Assembly: GCF_003610495.1 (NCBI RefSeq)
Contig: NZ_RAPK01000007.1
Span: 310,001 to 374,000 of the forward strand
Origin: Sinobaca qinghaiensis
GTDB taxonomy: Bacteria > Bacillota > Bacilli > Bacillales > Marinococcaceae
Direction: 5' to 3'
DNA: 64,000 bases
Positions 18,063 through 27,599 of the stretch are shown one piece after another. How positions within the stretch are numbered: the first letter of the stretch is position 1; the number at the start of each line of letters is the position of its first letter. The notes beneath the pieces are model-generated. The model saw nothing but the letters and a program-made list of their open reading frames with translations, was not told the origin of the DNA and did not search any database. The position numbers and the translations under genes were made by a program.

Positions 18063-18813
18063 CTCTTTTTCTGGAATGAAACTGTTCCACCGCTTTTTCA
18101 TGGGCGGGTTCAGCCCATAATTCTGCACATGTCCGGACTTCTTCATCCATCATTTCAAACAGTTTCTCACGGTTAAGTTTTTTTAACGCCAGTGCTTTGT
18201 ACGCTTTATTTACTTCTTTTATCGTTCCGCTCCATTCCGGAACCCACTCCGTTTCAGCGTTTTCTTTTATCGAGGTAATTATCCCCATTTTATACCAGTC
18301 CCTGGCTGAGTAAACTTCCGAGCTGCATAATACGTTCACAGCCGTGTCATGAGACACTTTATTCAACAGCAGCGATCCTCCGCCCCAGCCTGTAGTTATT
18401 GCAAACCGACCCTGGGTAAAGCCAAAAGAGGCAGAAGGAACGGCCGCTCTTATATCACAGGCCATAGCAAGTTCCGCTCCGCCGCCATACGCGTTTCCAT
18501 TTAATAAAGCCGCAGTCGGGAGGGGAAAGACCGCAATTTTCTTCAGCACACGACTCATTCCGGAAAGCATTTGAAACGCTTCTTCTTTCGTATGTAAATG
18601 CTGAAAGGCTTTTAAATCCCCACCTGCGCAGAATGCTTTCTCTCCTGTGCCTTTAAGAACAAGTGTATCAATGGTTTCATCCCCGGCAGCTTCATCAAGA
18701 TATTTATTCAAAAGATGTATAACATCAAAATCGACAGCATTATGGACTGCCGGCCGATTAATACGTATTATGCACTTCCCGTCGACAATTGTTTTTATTA
18801 CTTTTGTTTCCAT
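18058..18813 (-). CDS. Enoyl-CoA hydratase/isomerase family protein (crotonase fold)
   Basis: 251 aa from the preferred ATG at 18813, which has AGGAGG six bases upstream; the longer frame to 18879 lacks a start signal. The crotonase core is clear: RINRPAVHNAVDFDVI, the oxyanion-hole loop KAFCAGGDLKAF near 63-74, and NGNAYGGGAELAMACDIR near 108-125. The active-site Glu region FGFTQGRFAITTGWGG is present. It may act on 3-hydroxyacyl- or 3-hydroxyisobutyryl-CoA, or as a hydratase; the sequence does not decide. Convergent with ylbP and divergent from no other gene; it ends inside the shared terminator zone. Confidence 0.85.
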   Translation of the reverse strand: METKVIKTIVDGKCIIRINRPAVHNAVDFDVIHLLNKYLDEAAGDETIDTLVLKGTGEKAFCAGGDLKAFQHLHTKEEAFQMLSGMSRVLKKIAVFPLPTAALLNGNAYGGGAELAMACDIRAAVPSASFGFTQGRFAITTGWGGGSLLLNKVSHDTAVNVLCSSEVYSARDWYKMGIITSIKENAETEWVPEWSGTIKEVNKAYKALALKKLNREKLFEMMDEEVRTCAELWAEPAHEKAVEQFHSRKRV

Positions 18814-18897
18814 TCGCTCCTCCTTTTCTGAAAACGCTATCATTATCACCAAAAAAAACTGCATAATGGAAACATCCACTATACAGCTTTTTCTTGA

Positions 18898-19074
18898 TTA
18901 TTTTTTTTCGATTACTGTTTCTCCCTTATAAGAACCGCAATTTTTACAGATGCGGTGTGAAAGTTTCATTTCACCACAATCCGGACATTTTACCATACCC
19001 GGAATTTCCATTCTCAAATGTGAACGGCGCTGTCTTTTGCGGGTTTTAGAAGTACGTCTAAATGGTACTGCCAT
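18898..19074 (-). CDS. rpmF: 50S ribosomal protein bL32
   Basis: 58 aa, starts [19 protein letters not shown], the standard bL32 N-terminus. A zinc ribbon is complete: CPDCG and CKNCG (C-x2-C twice), so this is the zinc-containing C+ form. ATG at 19074 has AAGGAGGTG eight bases upstream; the longer frame to 19095 is not needed. It follows yceD, the usual pair in Bacillota. Confidence 0.97.
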   Translation of the reverse strand: MAVPFRRTSKTRKRQRRSHLRMEIPGMVKCPDCGEMKLSHRICKNCGSYKGETVIEKK

Positions 19075-19191
19075 GTTACCCACCTCCTTATACAAGTTAC
19101 ATTTCTAGTCAGACACAACATTTTACCATATATTCAGCAGAATTTCTCTGATGAATAGAAAAGAAAATGCAGTTGTCTTTATGCTTCATCT

Positions 19192-19725
19192 TTATTTATC
19201 AAAGAATTTACTTAAATCCTTTAATCTAGGGTCTACAGTGTCTGTTTCTTTTTCCGTTTCTTCAGATGCTTCGTCTTCTGAAATCAAAGACCAGTTTTCT
19301 CCTTCTAACGGGGCCGGGCCTTTTTTCTGTGCTTCTTCATCAGCAAAAACCTGGATAGGAATAGAAAGCAGAATACTTTCTTTCACAGCCGGAAGCAAAT
19401 CGACAAAACCGTTCTCAGGTTCACGGACTTCTTCATCTTCCGTGTCCTTATAGCCATCTATTTGAAACATTTCTTCTGTTTCCGTTTCAAATGAATAGCG
19501 GACATCTGCGAGCGATCTGGCACATGGAAGTGTCATCTCACCGGAAATACGAAGAAAAAACGTAACTAGTCCGTCCGCTGAAAACTCAGCGCGGCCGCTC
19601 ACTTTTGCAGGTGAAATCTCTCTAATCTCACTGTCTCTTTCTTTTAACTCATCTACATTCACTTCATCGTCAATAACAAGTCCTCGGACCCGCTTCGCGT
19701 AAAGCTGCTGTATACTCCATTTCAT
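19192..19725 (-). CDS. ylbN: YceD family (DUF177) protein YlbN
   Basis: 177 aa. Opens MKWSIQQLYAKR and has the family core GEMTLPCARSLADVRYSFETETEEMF near residues 65-90, with a single Cys in LPCARSL, then an acidic C-terminal half. DUF177 proteins affect 23S rRNA/ribosome maturation and nearly always precede rpmF, as here. Upstream GTG and ATG codons crowd the ribosome-binding site; ATG at 19725, eight bases from GAGG, is the best start. Confidence 0.9.
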   Translation of the reverse strand: MKWSIQQLYAKRVRGLVIDDEVNVDELKERDSEIREISPAKVSGRAEFSADGLVTFFLRISGEMTLPCARSLADVRYSFETETEEMFQIDGYKDTEDEEVREPENGFVDLLPAVKESILLSIPIQVFADEEAQKKGPAPLEGENWSLISEDEASEETEKETDTVDPRLKDLSKFFDK

Positions 19726-19892
19726 AAACATCACCTCAAGGCAACAAAAATAATTATATCCACCATCACTATATTTGTCAACATATTTTCTTTACATTAT
19801 AATGTAAGGAATAGTGGCTCTATTTTATCACTTTGGTACGTCTTAATAAAGAAAAAAATACTAATGACAGCAAATATAGAAAAGAGGCCTTT

Positions 19893-21095
19893 ATGACAGT
19901 AGTAGGAGTAGTGGTTGAATACAATCCGTTTCATAATGGACACGCTTTTCATCTTCAGGAAGCAAGGCGTGTTACAGGAGCCGATACGGTAGTAGCCGTG
20001 ATGAGCGGCTATTTTCTTCAAAGAGGTGAACCGGCAGTAGTGCCGCGCAGACTGCGCACCGAAATGGCGCTATTGGAAGGGGCGGATATTGTAGTAGAAC
20101 TCCCTTATGCTTTCTCCAGTCAGCACGCTTCCATATTTGCCCGCGGCGCTGTGTCTATTCTGCATCAGCTTGGCGCAGACTATCTTTGTTTTGGAAGTGA
20201 AGCCGGTACGATTGAACCTTTTCTGGCTCTTGCTTCTTTTTTAAAGGAACACCGCACGGAATACGATACTCACGTTCGTTATTTCAGCCGGCTCGGCTAC
20301 AGCTATCCTCGTGCTGCGTCTTCAGCTTTTAAGGCGCTTTCTCCATCGGCGGATCTTCCTGATATGGCTGAGCCCAATAACAGTCTCGGCCTGCATTACA
20401 TACAGGCTGTGCAGAGCCTGGGAGCCTCTATGGTTCCTGTCACTATTAAAAGGACGGGTGCAGCATTTCACGACAAGGAACTCCCATCCAAACATATAGC
20501 GAGCGCGACAGCCATTCGGCACAAGCTTACATATGAAAGTCCGGCTTCTGTTGAACCTTATATGCCCGCCTCTTCCTTTTCCCTGCTTTCCAATTATGCC
20601 GGGAAGGCGCCTCTTGTGCAATGGGAGCACTATTTCCCTTTTCTTCAGGCGAAGCTTCTCACTGTTTCCTCTAAGCATCTCAGTACTATGTACGAAGCGG
20701 AGGAAGGCCTGGAACGGCTTCTTGCCAAACATGCCCGTTCAGAGAGCTTTTCCGTTATGATGAAAGAAGCTAAAACAAAACGCTATACCATGACCCGTCT
20801 GCAGCGCGCCTGTATTCAAATTCTTCTTGGAGTAACAAAATCAGAAATGGCTGGAGCGATGACTGACGGCCAGCCTCAATATATGAGGCTGCTTGGCATG
20901 ACAGCCGCCGGACGCCGATATCTGCAGCACCGCAAAAAATCATTTACAATTCCGTTAAAAACATCCATCCCCGGCAAAAAAACCGGACAGGCTTTATTGG
21001 AAGAAAGAGCTGCAGTTACTTACTATCTCCCTTTTCCTGCTTCCAAAAATGAGCGCTGGAAAGAAGAGTACACCCTTCCCCCCGTAATACTATAA
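19893..21095 (+). CDS. tmcAL: tRNA(Met) cytidine acetate ligase TmcAL (YlbM)
   Basis: Forms N4-acetylcytidine at the wobble position of elongator tRNA-Met using acetate and ATP. 400 aa. The nucleotidyltransferase start is clear: VVGVVVEYNPFHNGHAFHLQ with the HxGH-like HNGH, followed by VAVMSGYFLQRGEPAVV and the SNNSLG-like stretch EPNNSLGLHYIQA. ATG at 19893 has AAGAGG eight bases upstream; the open frame back to 19833 has no signal. Divergent from ylbN-rpmF, convergent with ylbL, as in Bacillus subtilis. Confidence 0.95.
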   Translation: MTVVGVVVEYNPFHNGHAFHLQEARRVTGADTVVAVMSGYFLQRGEPAVVPRRLRTEMALLEGADIVVELPYAFSSQHASIFARGAVSILHQLGADYLCFGSEAGTIEPFLALASFLKEHRTEYDTHVRYFSRLGYSYPRAASSAFKALSPSADLPDMAEPNNSLGLHYIQAVQSLGASMVPVTIKRTGAAFHDKELPSKHIASATAIRHKLTYESPASVEPYMPASSFSLLSNYAGKAPLVQWEHYFPFLQAKLLTVSSKHLSTMYEAEEGLERLLAKHARSESFSVMMKEAKTKRYTMTRLQRACIQILLGVTKSEMAGAMTDGQPQYMRLLGMTAAGRRYLQHRKKSFTIPLKTSIPGKKTGQALLEERAAVTYYLPFPASKNERWKEEYTLPPVIL

Positions 21096-21132
21096 AAGCC
21101 GGACTGCCTCATGGGCATTCCGGCTTTTTGTA
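21094..21132 (+). terminator. Bidirectional terminator between tmcAL and ylbL
   Basis: Perfect 9-bp stem AAAGCCGGA/TCCGGCTTT around a 15-base loop. T-run TTTTTG on the plus strand, and TTTTATAG on the minus strand, so it can serve both convergent genes. Confidence 0.85.
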
Positions 21133-22182
21133 TTAAGAAGGAGTGTAGTCCTCCAAATAAGCAGCTGCTTCATCGAAGGTCCTGACTCCGACAACTTCCA
21201 TTTCTGCGTTTATATCCGCAGCCGTGTCAATCGCCAGCTCGTAGTTCGATGGCGAATCCAGATCATCTTCCGGAGCAAAAAATATATCTACTTCAGACTC
21301 CTCTGCGGCGACTACTTTTTGTTCAATCCCGCCAATACGGCCAATATTTCCTTCATCGTCAATAGTACCTGTGCCCGCTACTTTTAACCCCTTTGTCAGG
21401 TCATCCGGCGTAAGCTGGTTATATATCTCCAGGGCAAACATCAACCCTGCTGATGGCCCGCCGATCGAGCCGGCTTCAATATCAACCTCCGGATCGAATT
21501 CAATACTCCGCTCTGTATAAGGAAACAAAAGGCCGAGTCCGCCCCGTCCTTCACTATCCATTTCTTCCGGAAACATGTCGATGGCGACCGAGGCTGTTTC
21601 TGCTTCTTCCTCTCTCGTCAGATCGACCGTAACTTCAGTGCCGATTTCCACGTTTTCGAGCTCTGCATTAAGCTCCTCGAGTGTATTGACGTCTGTGCCG
21701 TTCACAGACGTAATAAGATCTCCCTCCTGCAGATGGTCTGCAGCATCCATTCCGTCGATCACTTCCGTTACTCTAATGCCTTCATATTCAATATCGGGTT
21801 CCAGCCCCGCCTCCCGGTAGGCTACCAGCTTGGAAGCCTCCTGCGAACTTGTCATCATCATTTCCTGACGGTGAAAGTATTCATCATCTGTTTCTCCATC
21901 CATCAAGTAGGAGTCTGTCGGCGTAACTTCTCTATAAGGCGATATCTGAGCCCATACATATAGCGGGATATTTGCTCTTCTCTGAAGAATGGTAGTTATA
22001 TAAAATTCCCCTTCCTCGCCTTCTCCTCCTTCTACCATAATGATATCTTCAAGGGCATTCGCCTCTCCCGGCTGCGAATAATAATAAGGAAGCGGAATTT
22101 GGTTTACTATAAGTATTATTAGAAGCAGCCCGAATATTGTCCAGCTGCGGCTCCATTTTTTCTTTTTCATTCGTTCTGCCAA
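21133..22182 (-). CDS. ylbL: Membrane-anchored PDZ/Lon-type serine protease (SepM/YlbL family)
   Basis: 349 aa: short basic N-terminus, membrane anchor at about 16-33, a PDZ domain at about 130-205 (VIDGMDAADHLQEGDLITSV), then a Lon-like protease domain. The catalytic Ser lies in GSIGGPSAGLMFALE near 243 and the Lys in GGIEQKVVAAEE near 286, so both dyad residues are intact. The Streptococcus relative SepM trims a competence pheromone; Bacillus YlbL has been linked to cleavage of the division inhibitor YneA. The start is TTG at 22182 with GGAGG seven bases away; the first ATG is too distant. Notably acidic throughout the exposed part. Confidence 0.92.
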   Translation of the reverse strand: MAERMKKKKWSRSWTIFGLLLIILIVNQIPLPYYYSQPGEANALEDIIMVEGGEGEEGEFYITTILQRRANIPLYVWAQISPYREVTPTDSYLMDGETDDEYFHRQEMMMTSSQEASKLVAYREAGLEPDIEYEGIRVTEVIDGMDAADHLQEGDLITSVNGTDVNTLEELNAELENVEIGTEVTVDLTREEEAETASVAIDMFPEEMDSEGRGGLGLLFPYTERSIEFDPEVDIEAGSIGGPSAGLMFALEIYNQLTPDDLTKGLKVAGTGTIDDEGNIGRIGGIEQKVVAAEESEVDIFFAPEDDLDSPSNYELAIDTAADINAEMEVVGVRTFDEAAAYLEDYTPS

Positions 22183-22233
22183 TCGTTTTCCTCCTCCACC
22201 TCTGCCAAAATCTTTCCAGGCTTTTCTACATAG

Positions 22234-22264
22234 AAAAAGTTTGGGGTCTGCTGCCCCAAACCTT
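22234..22264 (-). terminator. Terminator after coaD
   Basis: Perfect 8-bp stem GTTTGGGG/CCCCAAAC with a seven-base loop, followed by TTTTTC on the minus strand. Confidence 0.85.
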
Positions 22265-22272
22265 AAAGTATG

Positions 22273-22785
<513 letters not shown>

Positions 22786-22833
22786 CTACTTAACGTCAGC
22801 ATACTCTATGGTCTGTTGATTCGCTTTATTATA

Positions 22834-23385
22834 TCAGCTTTTGTAATAAATTGTTATCATCGTATCCCCATACTTGTCTTCCCTGTGCTTCTCAAGGCTG
22901 CCGGCCTGCGCAGGCAGTGTCTCTTTAGAAGCGTGTTCGCATAAAACGAACCCCTCCTCTTTAACCAGCTGATGTTTATCCAGCTTTTCAAGCAGATTCG
23001 GAATCTTCCCAGCTGCATAAGGGGGATCCAAAAACACGGCATCAAATGATCTTCCCCTGCGTGCCAGTGCTTCAATCCCGCGCTCCGCATCGTTTTTGTA
23101 TACTTCCGCCTGGTCTTCACAGCGGCACTGATTAATATTCAGCTTAATCGTTTTGAGCGCCTGGGACGACTGGTCAACAAACACAGCGCTGTCGAACCCG
23201 CGGCTTAAAGCTTCGAGCCCAAGACTTCCTGTACCGGCAAACAAGTCCAGTGCCTCTCCTCCGTCAAAAAAAGGACCCAGGCGGTGAAAGACCGCTTCTT
23301 TCACTTTATCAGCCGTAGGCCTTGTTTTGTTTCCGGCCACTGCTTTGATGACTGTTCCCTTAAAAGATCCCGCTACTATTCTCAC
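22834..23385 (-). CDS. rsmD: 16S rRNA (guanine966-N2)-methyltransferase RsmD
   Basis: SAM-dependent methyltransferase of the small ribosomal subunit. 183 aa. Seen: MRIVAGSFKG start, NKTRPTADKVKEAVFHRL, the SAM loop LDLFAGTGSLGLEALSRG near 42-59 and the catalytic FLDPPYAAG near 117. GTG at 23385 has AGGAGAGG upstream. Paired with coaD. Confidence 0.96.
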   Translation of the reverse strand: MRIVAGSFKGTVIKAVAGNKTRPTADKVKEAVFHRLGPFFDGGEALDLFAGTGSLGLEALSRGFDSAVFVDQSSQALKTIKLNINQCRCEDQAEVYKNDAERGIEALARRGRSFDAVFLDPPYAAGKIPNLLEKLDKHQLVKEEGFVLCEHASKETLPAQAGSLEKHREDKYGDTMITIYYKS

Positions 23386-23460
23386 TATGTTTCCTCTCCT
23401 TTATATCACGGGTGTTTTCTGATCAAATAGTACCGCATTCCCAGGAGTGGTGCAAACCCT

Positions 23461-24669
23461 CTAGTCTCCGCTGTCATCTTTTCTCTTTTTTATGCCTGGG
23501 ATAACATATATCTTCATAATGATAACGGCTATTGTCAGCATCACCGCTGACACTAAAAACACTCCCTGAATACCGTAAACCGCCGCCAGCAGACCACCAA
23601 TAATTGGACCAAGCAGGGAACCCAGGAATAAAAAGCTGTTGGAAAATCCGTAAGTTCTGCTTTCCATGCCGGATGGGGCCAGCTGCCTGATCAACGTATT
23701 CGCCGCAGGAAGCAGGCCTCCTAAGCAGAGACCTGTCATAAACCGCATAGCGATAAGCTGCCATAAATTAGTAACAAAGGCCTGCGGTACGGAAAACACA
23801 GCCGCGCCGATCAGACAAACGAAAAGCGTATAGTACGCTCCCTTATTGTCACTCGTTTTTCCGAGAATAGGAGCCGCCACCATGTTGGCTATACCCATCG
23901 AGGACACAGCCAGACCGGCATAAAATGCACTGTTCACCCCGCCGCTTAAATCTTCTACGTACAATGAGACGAGCGGGTTAACCCCAATCAGTGCGAACTG
24001 AATAATAAACACGACCATGTATATCTGAATAATTGGAGATACTGCTGCTATTTTTTTAAAATCGTCCATTGTGCTTGTTTTTTCTCCAGCTTCCGGCGGT
24101 GTAAAATCTTCTTTTACAAACAGCCAGACGGTCAGCGCAGCTAATGCCAGACCGACACCCGTAATATTAAAAATAGTCCGGAACCCAAAGGCTTCGGCCA
24201 GAAGCCCGCCGAACAACGGCCCGCATATGCCGCCGGCTACGGCACCGGATTGAAGAATACCAAGGGCATAGCCTGCTTTTTCTTTTGGGGTGTTGGTAGA
24301 TACGAGGGCAATAGAAGCAGGAATAAATCCGGAAATGGTTCCATTTAGAAACCTTAAAAACAACAGACTCCACGGACCTGTGGCAAAACCGGTTAAAATC
24401 ATAACGATAGCCATACCAATTCCCGATCGCAGCACCATCGGTTTTCTTCCATACTTATCAGCCAGCTTCCCCCAGAATGGAGAAACAATAAAGGCACTTA
24501 AAAAGTTAATACCAAATATAAACCCCGCCCAAATAGTTATGGACTGCGGGTCGGTTACTCCGAGTTCCTGTAAATAGAGCGGAAGAAAAGGGATAATCAT
24601 CGTCATGGCAGCCATTACCATAAATTGAGACACTACAAGTATATAGAGATTCTTTTTCCATTTTGGCAT
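23461..24669 (-). CDS. Major facilitator superfamily drug exporter-like transporter
   Basis: 402 aa with twelve predicted membrane helices. The antiporter A motif appears as GKLADKYGRKPMVLRSG after helix 2, and the helix-5 motif C as LGILQSGAVAGGICGPLFGG, which marks drug:proton antiporters (DHA1 group). The substrate cannot be read from sequence. ATG at 24669 has AGAAGG upstream; the frame back to 24738 has no signal. It sits between rsmD and ylbG in the same direction and is not part of the usual ylb cluster. Confidence 0.88.
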   Translation of the reverse strand: MPKWKKNLYILVVSQFMVMAAMTMIIPFLPLYLQELGVTDPQSITIWAGFIFGINFLSAFIVSPFWGKLADKYGRKPMVLRSGIGMAIVMILTGFATGPWSLLFLRFLNGTISGFIPASIALVSTNTPKEKAGYALGILQSGAVAGGICGPLFGGLLAEAFGFRTIFNITGVGLALAALTVWLFVKEDFTPPEAGEKTSTMDDFKKIAAVSPIIQIYMVVFIIQFALIGVNPLVSLYVEDLSGGVNSAFYAGLAVSSMGIANMVAAPILGKTSDNKGAYYTLFVCLIGAAVFSVPQAFVTNLWQLIAMRFMTGLCLGGLLPAANTLIRQLAPSGMESRTYGFSNSFLFLGSLLGPIIGGLLAAVYGIQGVFLVSAVMLTIAVIIMKIYVIPGIKKRKDDSGD

Positions 24670-24741
24670 ATGAATTCCTTCTTTCCCGCTCATTATATTA
24701 TATTCCGGCACCCGAAACAATATCGACGGGAGAGGCACGGT

Positions 24742-24778
24742 TTCAATAAAAAGAACCTCCCATATCAGGAGGTCCGTT
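24742..24778 (-). terminator. Terminator after ylbG
   Basis: Stem GGACCTCC/GGGAGGTTC around a TGATAT loop with TTTTTATT after it on the minus strand, 25 bases past the ylbG stop. Confidence 0.8.
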
Positions 24779-24800
24779 TCATGTGCGAAAAAAAGTCAGC

Positions 24801-25076
24801 TTATAATCCCATATTGTAGTCCGGCGCCGGCTCTTTTTCTATTGTCTTCTTTTTATATTCTGTAGCAACGGATGGTTTCATGGATCGTTCTGCCTTCTCA
24901 ACAAAATGAAGGTTTTTTATATCCTCTATAACCGATTCCACGCTCGTTTCATTGCAGTAAACAATCGCGTAGTTCATCGACTTCGAAACATAGTGAACGA
25001 CCCCGTACCGGCGAAGCTGTCTAGCATGCTTTGTGGACTTCAGCCATATAGCGATACCCGTTCGTTTTGGATACAT
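24801..25076 (-). CDS. ylbG: DUF2129 family protein YlbG
   Basis: 91 aa. Opens MYPKRTGIAIWLKSTKHARQLRRYG and continues VHYVSKSMNYAIVYCN, the conserved DUF2129 core. Function unknown. In Bacillus subtilis ylbG directly follows ylbF; here ylbF lies 11 kb away at 36442-36897 with an accessory block between them. ATG at 25076 follows GGGGAAG; the longer frame lacks a signal. Confidence 0.92.
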   Translation of the reverse strand: MYPKRTGIAIWLKSTKHARQLRRYGVVHYVSKSMNYAIVYCNETSVESVIEDIKNLHFVEKAERSMKPSVATEYKKKTIEKEPAPDYNMGL

Positions 25077-25179
25077 AAGGTCTTCCCCTTTTACTGGATT
25101 TCTTTTTAGTCTAGCATGGGTATACAATAAGAGCAATAAAGCAGCGCACTCCTGCTGCTTTTAAGAAAGGAATATGCTG

Positions 25180-26676
25180 ATGGAATATACTGATGTATTA
25201 ATTATAGGCGGCGGGTTTGGCGGGCTTACGGCGGCCGGTCTTCTAAGCCGGGCGGGGAAATCCGTTACGCTGCTGGAAGCTTCCAATGAATGGGGCGGCA
25301 GTGCGGGGAAATTCAGGAGAGGTGATTACATTTATCCGGTCGGAGCCACGCTGGGCCTGGGATTTCAGGAACCGCACGGCCTTCATTACCGGGTATTCAA
25401 TCACCTTGGCATACCCCAGCCGGAAAAAACGCTCCTGACGACAGTCATGGATGTTCATTCTGCCGGGTTCTCTATTAGAGTGCATGCTGATATGGATACC
25501 CACATACAGCACCTGTGCCGGGTTTTTCCTGAAATCAGCGACCGGATCCAGGATTTTTACCGTCTTGTTGCCAAAACAGGAGATATATTTTTATCGTTAT
25601 TAAAAAAAGCACCGGTTATGCCGCCGAAAACATGGCGCGATTGGAAATCGCTGCTTGCTTCTGCCGATGGCAGAGCTGCTGCTCTTGTTCCTTATTACCG
25701 TAAAACGGTAACACAGGTGCTGGGCCAGTTTCAGCTTGATAAGCATTATGGATTTATGCAGTATATAAACGGCCAGCTGCTGGACAGTATGCAGGCTTCA
25801 GCTGACGAAGCAGCCGCACTCCTCGGTCTGTACGGTCTTGCTATTTATCACCAGGGCTCCCATTACATGAAAGGCGGCCTCTACCGCAGCGCCGAATCAT
25901 TGGCTGCCGCTGTTAAAACAAATGGCGGGCAGGCTGTGAAAAGGCGGACAATCGAGAAAATTTACAGAAACAACGGCCGCTGGGAAGCAGTTGATAAGCG
26001 AGGCAGACTATTTGCAGCGCAGGACCTTGTTCTTAACGTACCTGTGCAGGCTCTTCCCTCTTTAATGAGCGATGCTGACTTTACCGCAATGGGAGGAAAA
26101 TGGCAGAAAAGAAGCCGTACTTCCATCTGGAGCGCTTTTTCTATGTACGGCACACTGACCGAAGCTCCCGCCGATACTCCATTATTTCAGCAGATTATGT
26201 GGGGGCCGGAAAACGCATTTGAAAAAGAGCACATGTTTGTATCGTTATCTGAAGAAAAGGACACCTTGAGAGCTCCAGGACGTGAACGAACATTTACCGT
26301 CTCTACCCACACCAGTCCTGAGCGCTGGAAAAACAAGGCCTCTTATGACGAGCAGAAACAACAGACGCTGGAAGAGCTAAAACAAATCCTGCTGGCACAG
26401 ACAGGCTGGTCCGGTGCACTTACTTCTCTGCTTCCCGGTGCGCCGCATGCGTGGGAGCACTATATTCACCGGCCGGACGGCATGGTCGGCGGCTTTCCCC
26501 AAACAAGCCGCTATGCTCTTTTTAACAGCCTTTCCCACCGCACAAACCTGCCCGGGCTGTGGATGTGCGGGGATTCCGTTTTCCCGGGAGGAAGTACGAT
26601 GGCCGTTACGATGAGCGGTATTCATGTATATGAATCGATTACCGGCTCCCGTTTTTATAAAGAAGAGCAGATCTGA
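25180..26676 (+). CDS. FAD-dependent oxidoreductase of the CrtI/phytoene desaturase-like family
   Basis: 498 aa. The N-terminal dinucleotide-binding motif is perfect (VLIIGGGFGGLTAAGLLSRAG), followed by LLEASNEWGGSAGKFRRGDY, the FAD-ribose Glu and the CrtI-type glycines. The C-terminus has GLWMCGDSVFPGGSTMAVTMSG, the second FAD contact and the usual carotenoid desaturase/isomerase ending. No carotenoid partner genes (crtM, crtN operon) lie nearby, so the substrate is unknown; a carotenoid, a carotenoid-like lipid or a polyene are possibilities. ATG at 25180 is nine bases from AAAGG; ATG at 25174 is too close. It ends 13 bp before the convergent SDR gene. Confidence 0.85.
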   Translation: MEYTDVLIIGGGFGGLTAAGLLSRAGKSVTLLEASNEWGGSAGKFRRGDYIYPVGATLGLGFQEPHGLHYRVFNHLGIPQPEKTLLTTVMDVHSAGFSIRVHADMDTHIQHLCRVFPEISDRIQDFYRLVAKTGDIFLSLLKKAPVMPPKTWRDWKSLLASADGRAAALVPYYRKTVTQVLGQFQLDKHYGFMQYINGQLLDSMQASADEAAALLGLYGLAIYHQGSHYMKGGLYRSAESLAAAVKTNGGQAVKRRTIEKIYRNNGRWEAVDKRGRLFAAQDLVLNVPVQALPSLMSDADFTAMGGKWQKRSRTSIWSAFSMYGTLTEAPADTPLFQQIMWGPENAFEKEHMFVSLSEEKDTLRAPGRERTFTVSTHTSPERWKNKASYDEQKQQTLEELKQILLAQTGWSGALTSLLPGAPHAWEHYIHRPDGMVGGFPQTSRYALFNSLSHRTNLPGLWMCGDSVFPGGSTMAVTMSGIHVYESITGSRFYKEEQI

Positions 26677-26689
26677 CTAAAAACCGCTG

Positions 26690-27472
26690 TTATTTTTTCA
26701 TGAACTGCCTTTTACCAAGCTGCTCCACCGTTTTCGGAAATAAACTGTACATCACGGCCGCCTTGTTCATATATCCGGGCAGGTTGATTTCTCTTGTGCG
26801 GGTTTCCATATTTTTCACGATGGTCCGGGCCAGTTTATCAGGTCGTATGGCCAGCCGCTTTACAGATTTTTCATACTCTCCTGTTGGATCCGCTTTATTT
26901 GAAAATGGCGTTTTTACCGGCCCCGTGTTTACGGTCATTATAGAAACACGGTGCGGTTTCAACTCCATCCGCAGCGCATTGGAATAGGCAATCACCCCGG
27001 CTTTACTGGCGGCATAGGCAGATGCTTTAGGCGTCGCTATTCTGCCTGCCATCGAACCAATATTGATAATCCGTCCGTTCTGCTGCTCTTTTAAAGCGGG
27101 CAGAAAAAAGCTTGTCCAGTCGATCAATCCGAGCAGGTTCACTTCCAACATCTGTCTTGCCTTTTCATACGAAAGGCTGTCTGCCTCTGCAAAAAAACCG
27201 GCGCCGGCATTATTAATAAGTACATCAATTTTTTTAGTCCGATTTAGAACAGCTTCTGACGCTCTCTTATTATCGGTATGATTTCTAATATCAGCTTCTT
27301 CTATATCGGAGGGAACTCCCAGATCTACCAGCTCGCGCTGCACGCTTCTCAGCTTTTCTCCGGACCTTCCTACTAGAATAGGATAATAGCCGCGCTTTGC
27401 GCTTTCAATGCTGATATATCGTCCGAGACCGCTTCCGGCTCCGGTAATTACTACCGTTTTCTCTATTTTCAT
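26690..27472 (-). CDS. Short-chain dehydrogenase/reductase (SDR)
   Basis: 260 aa classical SDR. The cofactor loop TGAGSGLG is near residue 10, NNAGAG near 90, and the catalytic tetrad appears as N, S (NIGSMAGRI), Y and K in YAASKAG near 155. The C-terminus has a hydrophobic stretch. It resembles the Bacillus YqjQ group; substrate unknown. ATG at 27472 has AAGAAGGA seven bases upstream, while the open frame to 27670 runs antisense to the proB leader and is not supported. Divergent from the proline operon. Confidence 0.87.
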   Translation of the reverse strand: MKIEKTVVITGAGSGLGRYISIESAKRGYYPILVGRSGEKLRSVQRELVDLGVPSDIEEADIRNHTDNKRASEAVLNRTKKIDVLINNAGAGFFAEADSLSYEKARQMLEVNLLGLIDWTSFFLPALKEQQNGRIINIGSMAGRIATPKASAYAASKAGVIAYSNALRMELKPHRVSIMTVNTGPVKTPFSNKADPTGEYEKSVKRLAIRPDKLARTIVKNMETRTREINLPGYMNKAAVMYSLFPKTVEQLGKRQFMKK

Positions 27473-27521
27473 GCTTTCATCCTTCTTTCCCGGCAGCATT
27501 ATTTCTGCTGTTTTTATTTGC

Positions 27522-27550
27522 TTGACAACTCCGCCTCTATGAAACATAAT
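27522..27550 (+). promoter_or_regulatory. Sigma-A promoter of the proBAC operon
   Basis: TTGACA (27522-27527), 17-base spacer, CATAAT (27545-27550): a perfect -35 and a five-of-six -10. The predicted start near 27557 gives a 305-base leader that holds the T-box. Confidence 0.85.
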
Positions 27551-27599
27551 ATGAACAACTATTGTATCATCCCGAATTAAAAAAAGAGAAACAGCGTCG

